This document shows positions 34,896 through 43,988 of a stretch of DNA of 64,000 bases, one piece after another. The translations under genes and the position numbers were made by a program. Within the stretch, counting starts at the first letter, position 1. Each line of letters opens with the position of its first letter. The notes below the pieces were generated by a model that worked only from the letters and a program-made list of their open reading frames with translations, was not told where the DNA came from and ran no database searches. Origin of the DNA: an uncultured Tateyamaria sp. (GTDB lineage: Bacteria; Pseudomonadota; Alphaproteobacteria; Rhodobacterales; Rhodobacteraceae); the NCBI RefSeq assembly GCF_947503385.1, contig NZ_CANNDO010000010.1:1-64000 (forward strand). Reading direction: 5' to 3'.

Positions 34896-34917
34896 CGAGA
34901 GGGGCTGGCCCCTCTCG
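34896..34917. terminator. Bidirectional terminator-like hairpin between allA and the ABC permease
   Basis: Ten-base perfect arms cgagaggggc and gcccctctcg with a two-base loop lie between two convergent genes. No strong T tract on either side. Confidence 0.6.
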
Positions 34918-34951
34918 TACATAATGTCGTGCGCGTCAGCGCTCCGCAGGA

Positions 34952-35713
34952 TCACGTCGGGTCGCGTTCGGCCCACCCGGCAAACACTTTTTCCAGCGCG
35001 ACCACCACATAATACAGCACGATCCCCATCAACGCCAAAGCGATGAGCACCGCGAACATCAGCGGATAATCCGCGCTGATCTTGCCGCTGTCAAAAAGGT
35101 GCCCAAGGCCGCGGCCATGCGGCTCTACGATTTCCATCAGGTTGGTGCCGATAAAGGCCAGCGTCACGGCCACTTTCAGCGCTCCAAAGAATTCGGGCAG
35201 CGTCTTGGGCAAGGCAATCTTCCAGAAGATCGTGAATTTCGACGCCCCAAGCGAGGCGAGGATATCGCGGTATTCCGGTTCGAGCGTGCTGAGACCGATG
35301 CTGACTGACACCGCGATAGGAAAGAAGGAGATCAAAAACGCAATCAGGATCGTATTCATGTCGTGCTGTCCCACGAACATCAACGCAATGATCGGGACCA
35401 CGGTTGCCTTGGGGATGGCGTTAAAGCCGACAAGCAGCGGGTAAAGCGCGTCGCGCATGGTTTTGCTCAGCCCCATGACCATGCCCAGCAGGGTACCAAA
35501 CACCACCGACAGCAACAGGCCCACCACTGTGCGCCACAGCGTTTCCCAGCCATATTCCAGAAACAGCCAGCGGAATTTCCAGAACGCGGGCCAAAGGTCT
35601 GATGGCGAGGCCATTTTGTAGTTGGGCCAGTCGTTGACCCAGACCAGCCATTCCCAGAACACACCGAACAGGATCAGCGCAAAAAGGGGCACAGTGACTT
35701 GGCGCAGGGTCAT
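34952..35713 (-). CDS. NitT/TauT-type ABC transporter permease
   Basis: A 253-residue inner-membrane permease of about six spans, with the EAA-type coupling loop in YRDILASLGASKFTIFWKIALPKTLPEFF. It starts in ATGA overlap with the ATPase gene. The family moves nitrate, sulfonates, pyrimidine precursors and similar small molecules. Its location beside ureide-degrading genes hints at a purine-derived or nitrogen-rich solute, but this is not shown by sequence. Confidence 0.88.
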   Translation of the reverse strand: MTLRQVTVPLFALILFGVFWEWLVWVNDWPNYKMASPSDLWPAFWKFRWLFLEYGWETLWRTVVGLLLSVVFGTLLGMVMGLSKTMRDALYPLLVGFNAIPKATVVPIIALMFVGQHDMNTILIAFLISFFPIAVSVSIGLSTLEPEYRDILASLGASKFTIFWKIALPKTLPEFFGALKVAVTLAFIGTNLMEIVEPHGRGLGHLFDSGKISADYPLMFAVLIALALMGIVLYYVVVALEKVFAGWAERDPT

Positions 35714-36492
35714 GCCGCATCCCTCCCTTGGGCGATGCGGATCTGGTGGCGCAGCACGTTCAGCGCCTCTGCGCTTTCCGGGGTGTAGAGCATTTCGATA
35801 TCCCGCGCGCCGCTCAGATGGACGTCCATGATGTATTGTGTTTTTGCAGGTCGCCCGGACAATACGATAACCTGATCGGCGAGAAAGATGCTTTCGCGCA
35901 GATCATGTGTGATGAGCACGCCGGTGAACGGCTCCTCGGCCTTGACCTTGTGCATGGTCTGCCACAGGTCTTCGCGGGTGAACGCATCCAGCGCCCCAAA
36001 AGGTTCATCAAGGATCAGCACTTCGGGTTTGTGCACAATGGACCGGCACAAAGAGGCCCGCTGGCGCATTCCGCCCGACAGTTCCGAGGGGCGCTTGTCC
36101 TCGAAACCGGTAAGACCGACGAGGTCGAGCAGGTGGCGCGCGCGGTCTTCGCGCGCTTTGCGGCTCATCCCTGTGTCCACGATCTCCAGCGGTAACATGA
36201 CGTTCTGCAGGATCGACCGCCATTCCAGCAGCACCGGGTTTTGAAAGGCCATGCCGACGGTGGATTTTGGGCCTTTGACCCGTTCGCCGTGCAGCCAGAC
36301 CTCGCCTTCGTCCGGTTTCATCAGCCCGGCGATCAGCCGCGTCAATGTGGATTTGCCACAGCCCGAAGGGCCAACAACAGCGGCAAAGCCGCCTTCGGGC
36401 ACCGTCAGTTCCAGCCCATCCAGCACAGGCAGGGGGCCGCTGACCGTGCGGTAGGCGTGGCGCACGCCCTTGATCTCGATAAGGTTGGTCAT
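35710..36492 (-). CDS. NitT/TauT-type ABC transporter ATP-binding protein
   Basis: A 260-residue ATPase: Walker A GPSGCGKST, signature LSGGMRQRASL, Walker B VLILDEPFGALD and H-loop VLITHDLRES. The C-terminus (ARDIEMLYTPESAEALNVLRHQIRIAQ) is typical of this subfamily. It lies 18 bases after the binding-protein gene on the minus strand and overlaps the permease start by four bases. Confidence 0.92.
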   Translation of the reverse strand: MTNLIEIKGVRHAYRTVSGPLPVLDGLELTVPEGGFAAVVGPSGCGKSTLTRLIAGLMKPDEGEVWLHGERVKGPKSTVGMAFQNPVLLEWRSILQNVMLPLEIVDTGMSRKAREDRARHLLDLVGLTGFEDKRPSELSGGMRQRASLCRSIVHKPEVLILDEPFGALDAFTREDLWQTMHKVKAEEPFTGVLITHDLRESIFLADQVIVLSGRPAKTQYIMDVHLSGARDIEMLYTPESAEALNVLRHQIRIAQGRDAA

Positions 36493-36510
36493 GGGCGTGC
36501 GCGTCTCGGC

Positions 36511-37518
36511 TTACTTCAGCATCCGGGCATCTGCCGCAGGCAGATAGGCGTCGGTGAAATAGAGGCTGGCGTCCGGTGTGTTCTGGAATTCATAGGTCTG
36601 CGCCAGTTGCGCCAGCGCGGCTTCCATACGTGTCGCATCGACGCCGCCCATACCGGCCTCCGCCACTGCATCCGTGAGCACGTTTGCATCGATGGCCAGT
36701 TGCAGGCGGCGCTGTTCCAGTGCCGCATCCGCTGCCGGGTTGCGTTCGATCAGGCTGGCAATGGCCGCTTCTGGATTGGCAATCGCGTCTTTCCAGCCCG
36801 CTGCGATGGCCGTCAGGAAGCCGGTCACAATCTCGGGATTTGCCGATGCAAAGTCTGTGTTGACGATGATCGCGTTGCCATAAAGCTCCAGCCCGTAATC
36901 CGCCATCAGGATGGTCGAGATGTCATCTTCGGGCACGCCAAGGCGCACAAGGTTCAGAAAGGACGAAAACGAAAAGCCGGTCACCGCTGCCACGTTGCCC
37001 TCGGCCAGCATGGGCTCGCGGGTGGGAAAGCCGACAGGTTCGACAGTGATTTTGTCCACGTCGAGGTTGTTGGCGGTGGCAAAGGCGGGGAACTGTGCCC
37101 ATGCCCCGTCGGGGGGCGGCGCGCCCAGCACGCGGCCTTCGAGGTCCTTGGGCGCGGACACGCCCAGCGATTTGCGGCCCACAATGGCAAAGGGCGGTTT
37201 GTCATAAACCATCATCACCGCCGTGACCGGCGCGCCGGGGTTCTGGTCGAGGAACTTGATCAGCGAATTGATGTCGGCAAAGCCCATCGGGAATGCACCG
37301 GTCGCCACCTTTGGGATCGCATCCAGCGACCCCTGACCTGCCGAGATTTCCACGTCGAGGCCCGCCGCACCGAAATGACCGTTGTCGATTGCCGCGAAAT
37401 AGGGCGCGGCGGGTCCTTCGAATTTCCAGTCGAGGGCAAAAGGCACGTCCGTTTCGGCCATTGCCGCGCCGGTCATGGCAACGGTGGCGGCAAAAGCCGC
37501 AAGAGTTCGTTTGAGCAT
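36511..37518 (-). CDS. NMT1/ThiY-like ABC transporter substrate-binding protein
   Basis: A 335-residue periplasmic protein with a Sec signal peptide (MLKRTLAAFAATVAMTGAAMAE, cleavage near 21). The mature start DVPFALDWKFEGPAAPYFAAIDNGHF resembles ThiY/NMT1-type proteins. These bind taurine, nitrate-like anions, riboflavin or thiamine precursors, so the ligand is open. First gene of its three-gene operon, with a 196-base gap to the divergent aminotransferase gene that should hold both promoters. Confidence 0.85.
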   Translation of the reverse strand: MLKRTLAAFAATVAMTGAAMAETDVPFALDWKFEGPAAPYFAAIDNGHFGAAGLDVEISAGQGSLDAIPKVATGAFPMGFADINSLIKFLDQNPGAPVTAVMMVYDKPPFAIVGRKSLGVSAPKDLEGRVLGAPPPDGAWAQFPAFATANNLDVDKITVEPVGFPTREPMLAEGNVAAVTGFSFSSFLNLVRLGVPEDDISTILMADYGLELYGNAIIVNTDFASANPEIVTGFLTAIAAGWKDAIANPEAAIASLIERNPAADAALEQRRLQLAIDANVLTDAVAEAGMGGVDATRMEAALAQLAQTYEFQNTPDASLYFTDAYLPAADARMLK

Positions 37519-37714
37519 TGGTGTCTCCCAGGTATGTTGTCCCGCAGACCTTAGGGCAGCGCGTGCCGAGCGGAACGTGCAGCGCGCCTTTGGTCCGTCT
37601 TTCTTGGCGCTGAACTGTGCGCCGTGATGAAAATTTAAGCAAGTGATCCCGGGCTTGTTTGTATCCGTGCTTCGGGGTCATGGTGGACCAGAGCGATTGC
37701 GAAGGGGTCACGCC

Positions 37715-39064
37715 ATGAAAGACGACAATTTCCTGCGGGCAAACAACGCGCGGCACATGTGGCATCCCATGGGCCATCCGGGCGAGGCGATGACACACGC
37801 GCCGACGATCATCACCGGTGCCAGCGGTTCGGTGATCGAAGATATCGACGGGCACAAAACCGTTGACGCGGTGGGCGGGCTATGGTGTGTAAACCTTGGC
37901 TATTCCAACAATGTGGTAAAGGATGCAATCGCCAAGCAGCTCTATGATTTACCATACTATTCCGCTTTCTTTGGCACATCGAACCCGACCGCAATCGAAG
38001 CGTCTTATGCGGTGCGCGAATTCTTTGCCGAGGACGGTATGGCGCGGGTCTTTTTCACCTCTGGCGGGTCCGATTCGGTTGAGACATGTCTGCGGCTTGC
38101 GCGCCAATATCATCGTCTGCGCGGCGAGCCGGGGCGCACCAAGTTCCTGAGCCTCAAGAAAGGCTATCACGGCACGCATTTCGGCGGTGCATCGGTCAAT
38201 GGCAACAACCGGTTCCGCATCGCCTATGAGCCGTTGATGCCGGGGTGTTTTCACCTGCCGGCCCCTTACACCTACCGCAATCCGTTTGATGAAGCCGATC
38301 CTGCAACGCTTGCCCAAAACATCGCAGCCGCGATGGAGGACGAGATCGCCTTTCAGGGGCCGGGCAGTATTGCCGCCTTCATCATGGAGCCTATTCAGGG
38401 CGCGGGCGGGGTGATTGTCCCGCATGAGACGTTTATGCCGCTGATGCGCGAGATCTGCGACCGGCACGGCATTCTGATGATCGCAGACGAGGTGATCACC
38501 GGCTTTGGCCGAACCGGCGATTGGAGCGGTTCGCGTCATTGGGCCGTGCAGCCCGACATGATGAGTTGCGCCAAAGGGATCACCTCTGGCTATTTCCCGG
38601 TCGGTGCGGCGCTGATGAGCGAGGCGGTGGCGGAGGTGTTTGAAAAGGCCGATGCCGATGGCGCGATTTTCCACGGCTACACCTATTCGGCGCATCCCGT
38701 GGGGGCGGCGGCGGTGACCGCGTGCCTGGAAGAGACCCTGCGCCTTGACACCAAGGCGAACGCTGAACCGCGGGGCCAACAACTGTACGAAGGGTGCCTG
38801 AAACTGAAAGAGCGCTTTGACGTAGTGGGCGATGTGCGCGGCGGGCACGGCCTGATGACCGGCGTGGAACTGGTCAGCGACCGCGCGACCAAGACGCCGC
38901 TGGACATGGACGCCATGAAGCGGGTGCACAAAGCGACCTACGACGCAGGCGCGATGGTGCGGATCGGCGGCAACAACATCATGATGTCCCCGCCGCTGGT
39001 GGTCACGAAAGGCGAAGTTGCGCAGGTGTTGGAGGCGTTGGAGGTGGGGTTGGCTGCGGTGTAG
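37715..39064 (+). CDS. Class III omega-amino acid/amine:pyruvate-type aminotransferase
   Basis: A 449-residue PLP enzyme of fold type I. PLP lysine is K287 in MMSCAKGITSGYFPVGA; D259 in MIADEVITGFGRTGDW binds the pyridine nitrogen. N-terminal HMWHPMGHP is typical of the amine/beta-alanine/taurine:pyruvate group. The ATG at 37715 follows GAAGGGG. Divergent from the ABC transporter, so the two may serve one imported amine; the amine is not identified. Confidence 0.9.
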   Translation: MKDDNFLRANNARHMWHPMGHPGEAMTHAPTIITGASGSVIEDIDGHKTVDAVGGLWCVNLGYSNNVVKDAIAKQLYDLPYYSAFFGTSNPTAIEASYAVREFFAEDGMARVFFTSGGSDSVETCLRLARQYHRLRGEPGRTKFLSLKKGYHGTHFGGASVNGNNRFRIAYEPLMPGCFHLPAPYTYRNPFDEADPATLAQNIAAAMEDEIAFQGPGSIAAFIMEPIQGAGGVIVPHETFMPLMREICDRHGILMIADEVITGFGRTGDWSGSRHWAVQPDMMSCAKGITSGYFPVGAALMSEAVAEVFEKADADGAIFHGYTYSAHPVGAAAVTACLEETLRLDTKANAEPRGQQLYEGCLKLKERFDVVGDVRGGHGLMTGVELVSDRATKTPLDMDAMKRVHKATYDAGAMVRIGGNNIMMSPPLVVTKGEVAQVLEALEVGLAAV

Positions 39065-39230
39065 GTTGTGTTGGATGACTTGCGGTGAGTATGAGGCCAA
39101 AACGCAAGTTGGACAGACCACATCAAACATCCGTTTCGCATCCAATCTCGCGCGTTTGAATGCTGCATTCTCGAAAACTGTGATAAACGCCGGAAATTGG
39201 TAAGTCCGCAGCCTCTCTTTCCGCAGCAGG

Positions 39231-39926
39231 CTACATAGATACTTTAATCAGTTCGACGTCATGCCTTCCGAAATCCACGGTGCTGTTCGTATCTACAAGT
39301 CGGACTACCATGAAAATATTGGCTCCTCTGCGGATCATTTCTGATCTGGTGCAATGATCTAAGATACTTGAAATATAAATCTCTCGATAAGCTGGGTTGC
39401 TGCGATTGGTTCTGTCTCCTACCAAGTAATTTTGTGGTAGCCATTGCTTGCCATCAGTTACCACCCCTTCGTCGGGGCAATCTAAGCCGGCGTTGAACAA
39501 GGACCCAACTCCAAACTGGTGCCCTGCCATGCCAGTCCCGCCCATGTAAAAAAGCCCGGCGGCGACACTTTTGTCCCATGGATCAACCACCAATGCCTTT
39601 TGACCAGAAACGATAACGCTGACCGCAGGGTAGTTCTCGTCGGGGCTTGCCCAATGGGATGCTGGTACTCGTAACGAAAAAGGTTTGGCGCGGAGTTCAA
39701 AATGCGACACCCATTTTTCGTCAAAGAGCGACGCAACGCGCTTATTGTCCTGATACAATTGAATGCCAAGATTTGGTTTATTAACGTTTTGCCCGATCTT
39801 AGGGCGTCCATCGAAGACCCCCGGAGTATCGCGCTCGACAAGGAACAGAATCAGAACGGCGGATATTACCGAAGTCGTTATTCCAACGATCACTGCGTTT
39901 GAGAAGTTGACTATTCTCTTTGGCAT
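39231..39926 (-). CDS. Orphan membrane-anchored protein of unknown family, atypical composition
   Basis: A 231-residue protein that I do not recognise. One N-terminal membrane span (about residues 9-30, VIVGITTSVISAVLILFLV) is followed by a soluble, probably periplasmic domain of about 195 residues containing three cysteines. The ATG at 39926 follows AAGGAT seven bases upstream. Its base composition is about 45-50% GC by eye, well below its neighbours, and its codon use is unlike theirs (many AAA, AAT and TTT codons), which suggests recent gain. No partner gene adjoins it on the same strand. Confidence 0.7.
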   Translation of the reverse strand: MPKRIVNFSNAVIVGITTSVISAVLILFLVERDTPGVFDGRPKIGQNVNKPNLGIQLYQDNKRVASLFDEKWVSHFELRAKPFSLRVPASHWASPDENYPAVSVIVSGQKALVVDPWDKSVAAGLFYMGGTGMAGHQFGVGSLFNAGLDCPDEGVVTDGKQWLPQNYLVGDRTNRSNPAYREIYISSILDHCTRSEMIRRGANIFMVVRLVDTNSTVDFGRHDVELIKVSM

Positions 39927-40207
39927 CGTGGTATCCTTGTTTGTACCAAAGGCTTGGTACAGCCTATGAGCAGTTTCAGTCCAACAGAAAGCAAGCATAG
40001 AAACTGCGAACAACCCGCCCACTCAAGCTAATATCCAGACCAGCGAGCCGTTCGTGATGATCTCCGCACGACGTGACCAAATCACCCGGCAATCCCCTGT
40101 GACAAAACGCGCCTGCGCGGCCTGTCGCACCCCCGGTGACCCCCGTCGGCACAGAACTATCTCTGTCTCAACACGTGAACACTCACCACCTTTGGCGGAG
40201 TTGACCA

Positions 40208-41596
40208 ATGGATACACTCATGCTGTCCCGCATCCAGTTCGGGGCAAACATCTCGTTTCACATCCTGTTCCCGACGATCACCATCGCTCTGGGCTGGGTG
40301 CTTTTGTTTTTCAAGCTGCGGTTTAACGCGACCGGGGACGGCAAGTGGATGGAGGCCTATCAATTCTGGGTCAAAGTCTTTGCGCTGAGCTTTGCCATGG
40401 GCGTTGTGTCGGGCATCACCATGTCGTTCCAGTTTGGTACGAACTGGCCCGGCTTCATGGAAGCTGTTGGCAACATCGCCGGGCCGCTCTTGGCTTATGA
40501 GATCATGACGGCCTTCTTTCTTGAGGCGGTCTTTCTTGGCATTATGCTGTTCGGGTTTTCCCGCGTGCCGGGGTGGCTGCACACGCTGTCCACATTCTTG
40601 GTCGCCTTTGGCACCAGCATGTCTGCGTTTTGGATTATCGTGCTCAACAGCTGGATGCACACGCCGCAAGGCTACGAGATGATTGATGGCGTGGCCCATG
40701 CCACCAGCTGGTTCGAGATCATCTTTAACCCGTCCATGCCCTATCGCTTTATCCACATGATGCTGGCCTCCGGCCTGACGGTGGCGTTTCTTGTGGCCGG
40801 TCTCAGCGCGTTCCGCTGGCTGCTGGGGGACCGCTCGGGCGGCGTACAAGCGACGCTCAAAACCGGCGTGTACCTGGGCGCGCTGCTGATTCCTGTGCAA
40901 ATCTTCATGGGTGACCTGCACGGTCTGAACACGCTGGAGTACCAGCCGCAGAAAGTCGCGGCAATGGAAGGCAACTGGGACACCCAGTCGAACGTACCGC
41001 TGTTGCTGTTCGCGATCCCGGATGAAGAGGCGCGGGAAAACCGTATGGAAATCGGCATTCCCAACGGCGCGTCGCTGATCCTCAAGCACAAAGCGGACGG
41101 TGTTGTGCCGGGCCTCAACGACTTCGTGACCGAAGATGGCGAAGTTCTGCACCCGCCTGTCGCACCTGTGTTCTGGTCATTTCGGATTATGGTGGGCACC
41201 GGTTTTGCCATGCTGCTGCTCAGTTGGTTCGCCGCGTTCAAGATGATGCGCAAGGGCCGCGGGCCTGCGGCGCTGCCGCGTGTTGCACTCTTTGCGATGG
41301 TGCCGATGGCGTTCTCGGGCTGGGTGGCAACGCTGGCGGGCTGGTACACAACCGAGATTGGCCGCCAGCCGTGGCTTGTGCAGGGTGTGCTGACCACGGA
41401 ACAGGCTGTGGCGGATGTGCCGGCCCCGTTCGTCGGCATCACGCTGGCCGCGTATCTGTCGATCTATGTGCTGCTCCTCGGCGCTTACATCGCGGTGCTG
41501 TTCTACCTCGCGCGCAAAGGCGTGTCGGGTGATGTGCCGCGCCCCCGCACCCCGTTGTCGGGGCAAGCGGTGGCCAGCAACGTGCCAGCGGAGTAA
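40208..41596 (+). CDS. cydA: Cytochrome bd-type (CioA-like) ubiquinol oxidase subunit I
   Basis: A 462-residue, nine-span subunit. Haem-ligand and signature regions include RIQFGANISFHILFP (with the N-terminal His), the internal GRQPW motif and MSGF-type glutamate helices. The Q-loop after LHGLNTLEYQPQKVAAMEG is short, as in cyanide-insensitive CioA enzymes. It oxidises quinol and reduces oxygen at the inner membrane. The 281 bases upstream to the orphan gene contain no gene I can support and no clear FNR box. Followed five bases later by cydB. Confidence 0.93.
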   Translation: MDTLMLSRIQFGANISFHILFPTITIALGWVLLFFKLRFNATGDGKWMEAYQFWVKVFALSFAMGVVSGITMSFQFGTNWPGFMEAVGNIAGPLLAYEIMTAFFLEAVFLGIMLFGFSRVPGWLHTLSTFLVAFGTSMSAFWIIVLNSWMHTPQGYEMIDGVAHATSWFEIIFNPSMPYRFIHMMLASGLTVAFLVAGLSAFRWLLGDRSGGVQATLKTGVYLGALLIPVQIFMGDLHGLNTLEYQPQKVAAMEGNWDTQSNVPLLLFAIPDEEARENRMEIGIPNGASLILKHKADGVVPGLNDFVTEDGEVLHPPVAPVFWSFRIMVGTGFAMLLLSWFAAFKMMRKGRGPAALPRVALFAMVPMAFSGWVATLAGWYTTEIGRQPWLVQGVLTTEQAVADVPAPFVGITLAAYLSIYVLLLGAYIAVLFYLARKGVSGDVPRPRTPLSGQAVASNVPAE

Positions 41597-41601
41597 GGCG
41601 G

Positions 41602-42612
41602 ATGGAAATGTTCGACGACCCGGCGCGGTGGCTGCCGTTCACCTTTGCCGCGCTGATGGGAGTATCCATCCTCGTCTATGTGGTGCTTGACGGTTTCGAC
41701 CTTGGCGTGGGGGTTTTGTTCCCCTTTGCCACGGACGATGAAAAGGACACCATGGTTGCCTCCATCGGCCCGTTTTGGGACGCAAACGAAACGTGGTTGG
41801 TGCTGGCCATCGGCCTGCTGCTGGTGGCGTTTCCCACGGCACATGGGGAAATCCTCACCGCGCTGTACCTGCCCGTGGCGATCATGCTGATTGGTCTGAT
41901 CCTGCGCGGCGTTGCGTTCGAATTCCGGGTCAAGGCACCAACGCCACACAAGGCGTCTTGGAATGCTGCGTTCCTCGTCGGCTCCCTTATGACGTCGCTC
42001 AGTCAGGGTTTCATGCTGGGCAAGTACATCATGGGTCTGGAAAGCACGTTGGGCACGTGGGCCTTTGCGATGATCACGGCTGTGTTCCTGACCGTCGCTT
42101 ATTCATTCATCGGTGCGTGCTGGCTGATCCTCAAGACCGAAGGGGCGTTGCAGGCCAAAGCGGTGCAATGGGCGCGGGGCGGAATCTTTGGCTTGGCGCT
42201 GGGTTTGGGTGCGGTGTCCCTTGCGACACCGTTGGTCAGCGCGCGGATCTTTGACAAGTGGTTCGCATGGCCAGAAATGTTGTGGCTCGCACCGCTGCCG
42301 ATCCTGTCGGCGCTCACGGTGCTGCTGTTGTGGCGGTCGCTCAGCGGTTTGCCCAATCCCCAAGACAAGGGCGCACGCACCCCGTTTCTTTATTCCATCG
42401 TGCTGTTCGTTCTGGCTTTCGGGGGGCTGGCCTATTCATTCTATCCATATGTCGTCCCGGAGAAGATCACGATTTACGAAGCCGCAAGCGCCCCGGAGAG
42501 CCTGATGATCATCCTTGTCGGCGCGGTTGTCGTTATCCCCATGATCGGCGGGTACACCGCGCTTGCCTACACCGTGTTCAAGGGCAAGGCAGCCGAATTG
42601 CGCTACGACTAG
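41602..42612 (+). CDS. cydB: Cytochrome bd-type (CioB-like) ubiquinol oxidase subunit II
   Basis: A 336-residue, eight-span subunit with the family start LVYVVLDGFDLGVGVLFPF and the ANETWLV motif. It forms the oxidase with CydA. No cydX-like small ORF or cydDC exporter lies next to it. The stop is followed by a dispersed repeat and a hairpin that probably end the cydAB transcript. Confidence 0.94.
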   Translation: MEMFDDPARWLPFTFAALMGVSILVYVVLDGFDLGVGVLFPFATDDEKDTMVASIGPFWDANETWLVLAIGLLLVAFPTAHGEILTALYLPVAIMLIGLILRGVAFEFRVKAPTPHKASWNAAFLVGSLMTSLSQGFMLGKYIMGLESTLGTWAFAMITAVFLTVAYSFIGACWLILKTEGALQAKAVQWARGGIFGLALGLGAVSLATPLVSARIFDKWFAWPEMLWLAPLPILSALTVLLLWRSLSGLPNPQDKGARTPFLYSIVLFVLAFGGLAYSFYPYVVPEKITIYEAASAPESLMIILVGAVVVIPMIGGYTALAYTVFKGKAAELRYD

Positions 42613-42613
42613 G

Positions 42614-42645
42614 TCTTCTTCTGACCAAAAATACCACGGGGGAGG
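42614..42645 (-). repeat. Dispersed intergenic repeat, copy B
   Basis: Starts one base after the cydB stop. On the plus strand it reads tcttcttctgaccaaaaa then taccacgggggag; on the minus strand it matches copies C and D. As with copy A, a hairpin follows directly. Confidence 0.6.
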
Positions 42646-42677
42646 CCGCAGGCCGGGGGCAGAGCCCCTTGCGGCCT
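42643..42677 (+). terminator. Hairpin after cydB
   Basis: Outer arms aggccgca and tgcggcct enclose an inner gggggc/gcccc pairing; the stem is followed by a short T/C stretch. It lies between cydB and puuD on the same strand and probably separates their transcripts. Confidence 0.55.
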
Positions 42678-42735
42678 TTCCCATCCGCGCAACGCTGTCT
42701 AATCTGGCCGCCGGGAACCAGAGGACACTTGCCCC

Positions 42736-43947
42736 ATGTATGACCTTGCCGCCCTTGGCGCGTGGATCGAATTCGCCGTGCGCTGGCTGCACGTGATCAC
42801 GGCCATCGCATGGATCGGGTCATCGTTCTATTTCATCGCGCTGGATTTGGGGCTGCACCGCGACCGCAACCTTGCCTCTGGTGCGGATGGGGAGGAATGG
42901 CAGGTCCACGGCGGCGGATTTTACCACATCCAGAAATACCTCGTGGCGCCGACGCACATGCCCGACGGGCTGATCTGGCACAAATGGCAAAGCTACTGGA
43001 CATGGATCAGCGGGTTTCTCCTGCTTGTTCTGGTCTATTATCTGGGGGCCGAGTTTTACCTGATCGACCCCAATGTGATGGACCTTGCTGTGTGGCAGGC
43101 GGTTGCCATATCGCTGGCGTCGCTCGCCTTTGGCTGGGCAGTGTATCACCTGCTGTGCAAGCTCTTTGTCGATGCGGATCAGACTGTGCTGATGGTGGCC
43201 CTGTTCGGTTTGCTGGTGGCAATGGCGTGGTTCTACACGCAGGTGTTCACGGGCCGTGCCGCCTTGCTTCATCTGGGTGCGTTCACCGCCACGATTATGT
43301 CCGGCAACGTGTTTTTCGTCATTATTCCGAACCAGAAAATCGTCGTTGCGGATCTGATGGCAGGCCGCACTCCTGACGCGATCTATGGCAAGATTGCCAA
43401 GCAGCGGTCGACCCACAACAATTACCTCACGCTGCCTGTCATTTTCCTGATGCTCAGCAATCACTATCCGTTGTCCTTTGCCAGCGACTGGAACTGGGTG
43501 ATTGCGAGCCTCGTCTTTTTGATGGGGGTCACGATCCGTCATTGGTTCAATACGCACCATGCGCGCAAGGGCAACCCGCATTGGACATGGGTCGCCACCG
43601 TGTTGATATTCATTGCGATTGTCTGGCTCAGCGTCGCGCCGCCCGCGTCCCAACAGGAGGCGCGCGCGGTGTCCCGGTTTGCCCAAGCCCAAGGTTTCGA
43701 AAAGGTGCACAACATCGTGCAGGGCCGTTGCAGCATGTGCCACGCGTCCGAGCCGTTCTGGGACGGGGTGCATTGGGCACCCAAGGGTGTCGTGCTTGAG
43801 ACCGAAGCGGACCTGACCCGCCATGCCCGTGCCGTCTATCTGCAATCGGGGATCAGCCACGCCATGCCCCCAGCCAATCTCAGCTATATGGAAGACGGCG
43901 AACGGGCGGCGATTGTTGCATGGTATAGGGCCGCGACAGCCCCTTGA
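42736..43947 (+). CDS. puuD: Membrane-bound urate oxidase PuuD with C-terminal cytochrome c domain
   Basis: A 403-residue protein with about eight to nine spans (DUF989-type urate hydroxylase, start [24 protein letters not shown]) and a C-terminal cytochrome c domain with the haem motif CSMCH near residue 333. PuuD-type enzymes oxidise urate to 5-hydroxyisourate and pass electrons to the respiratory chain instead of making hydrogen peroxide. It feeds UraH, encoded 10.6 kb away. The adjacent cydAB encodes a terminal oxidase. No other urate oxidase is visible in the window. Confidence 0.92.
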   Translation: MYDLAALGAWIEFAVRWLHVITAIAWIGSSFYFIALDLGLHRDRNLASGADGEEWQVHGGGFYHIQKYLVAPTHMPDGLIWHKWQSYWTWISGFLLLVLVYYLGAEFYLIDPNVMDLAVWQAVAISLASLAFGWAVYHLLCKLFVDADQTVLMVALFGLLVAMAWFYTQVFTGRAALLHLGAFTATIMSGNVFFVIIPNQKIVVADLMAGRTPDAIYGKIAKQRSTHNNYLTLPVIFLMLSNHYPLSFASDWNWVIASLVFLMGVTIRHWFNTHHARKGNPHWTWVATVLIFIAIVWLSVAPPASQQEARAVSRFAQAQGFEKVHNIVQGRCSMCHASEPFWDGVHWAPKGVVLETEADLTRHARAVYLQSGISHAMPPANLSYMEDGERAAIVAWYRAATAP

Positions 43948-43988
43948 ACGGTGGTCGAATCGCCGCAACCCATGCTAAGTCTTGTGGC

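Noticed and set aside
36241..37554. 437-codon open frame antisense to the ABC substrate-binding protein
   Set aside because: The opposite strand encodes a clear signal peptide and binding protein in a complete ABC operon.
40023..40217. 64-codon minus-strand frame in the cydA upstream gap
   Set aside because: No ribosome-binding site, runs into the cydA start, and shows no recognisable pattern.
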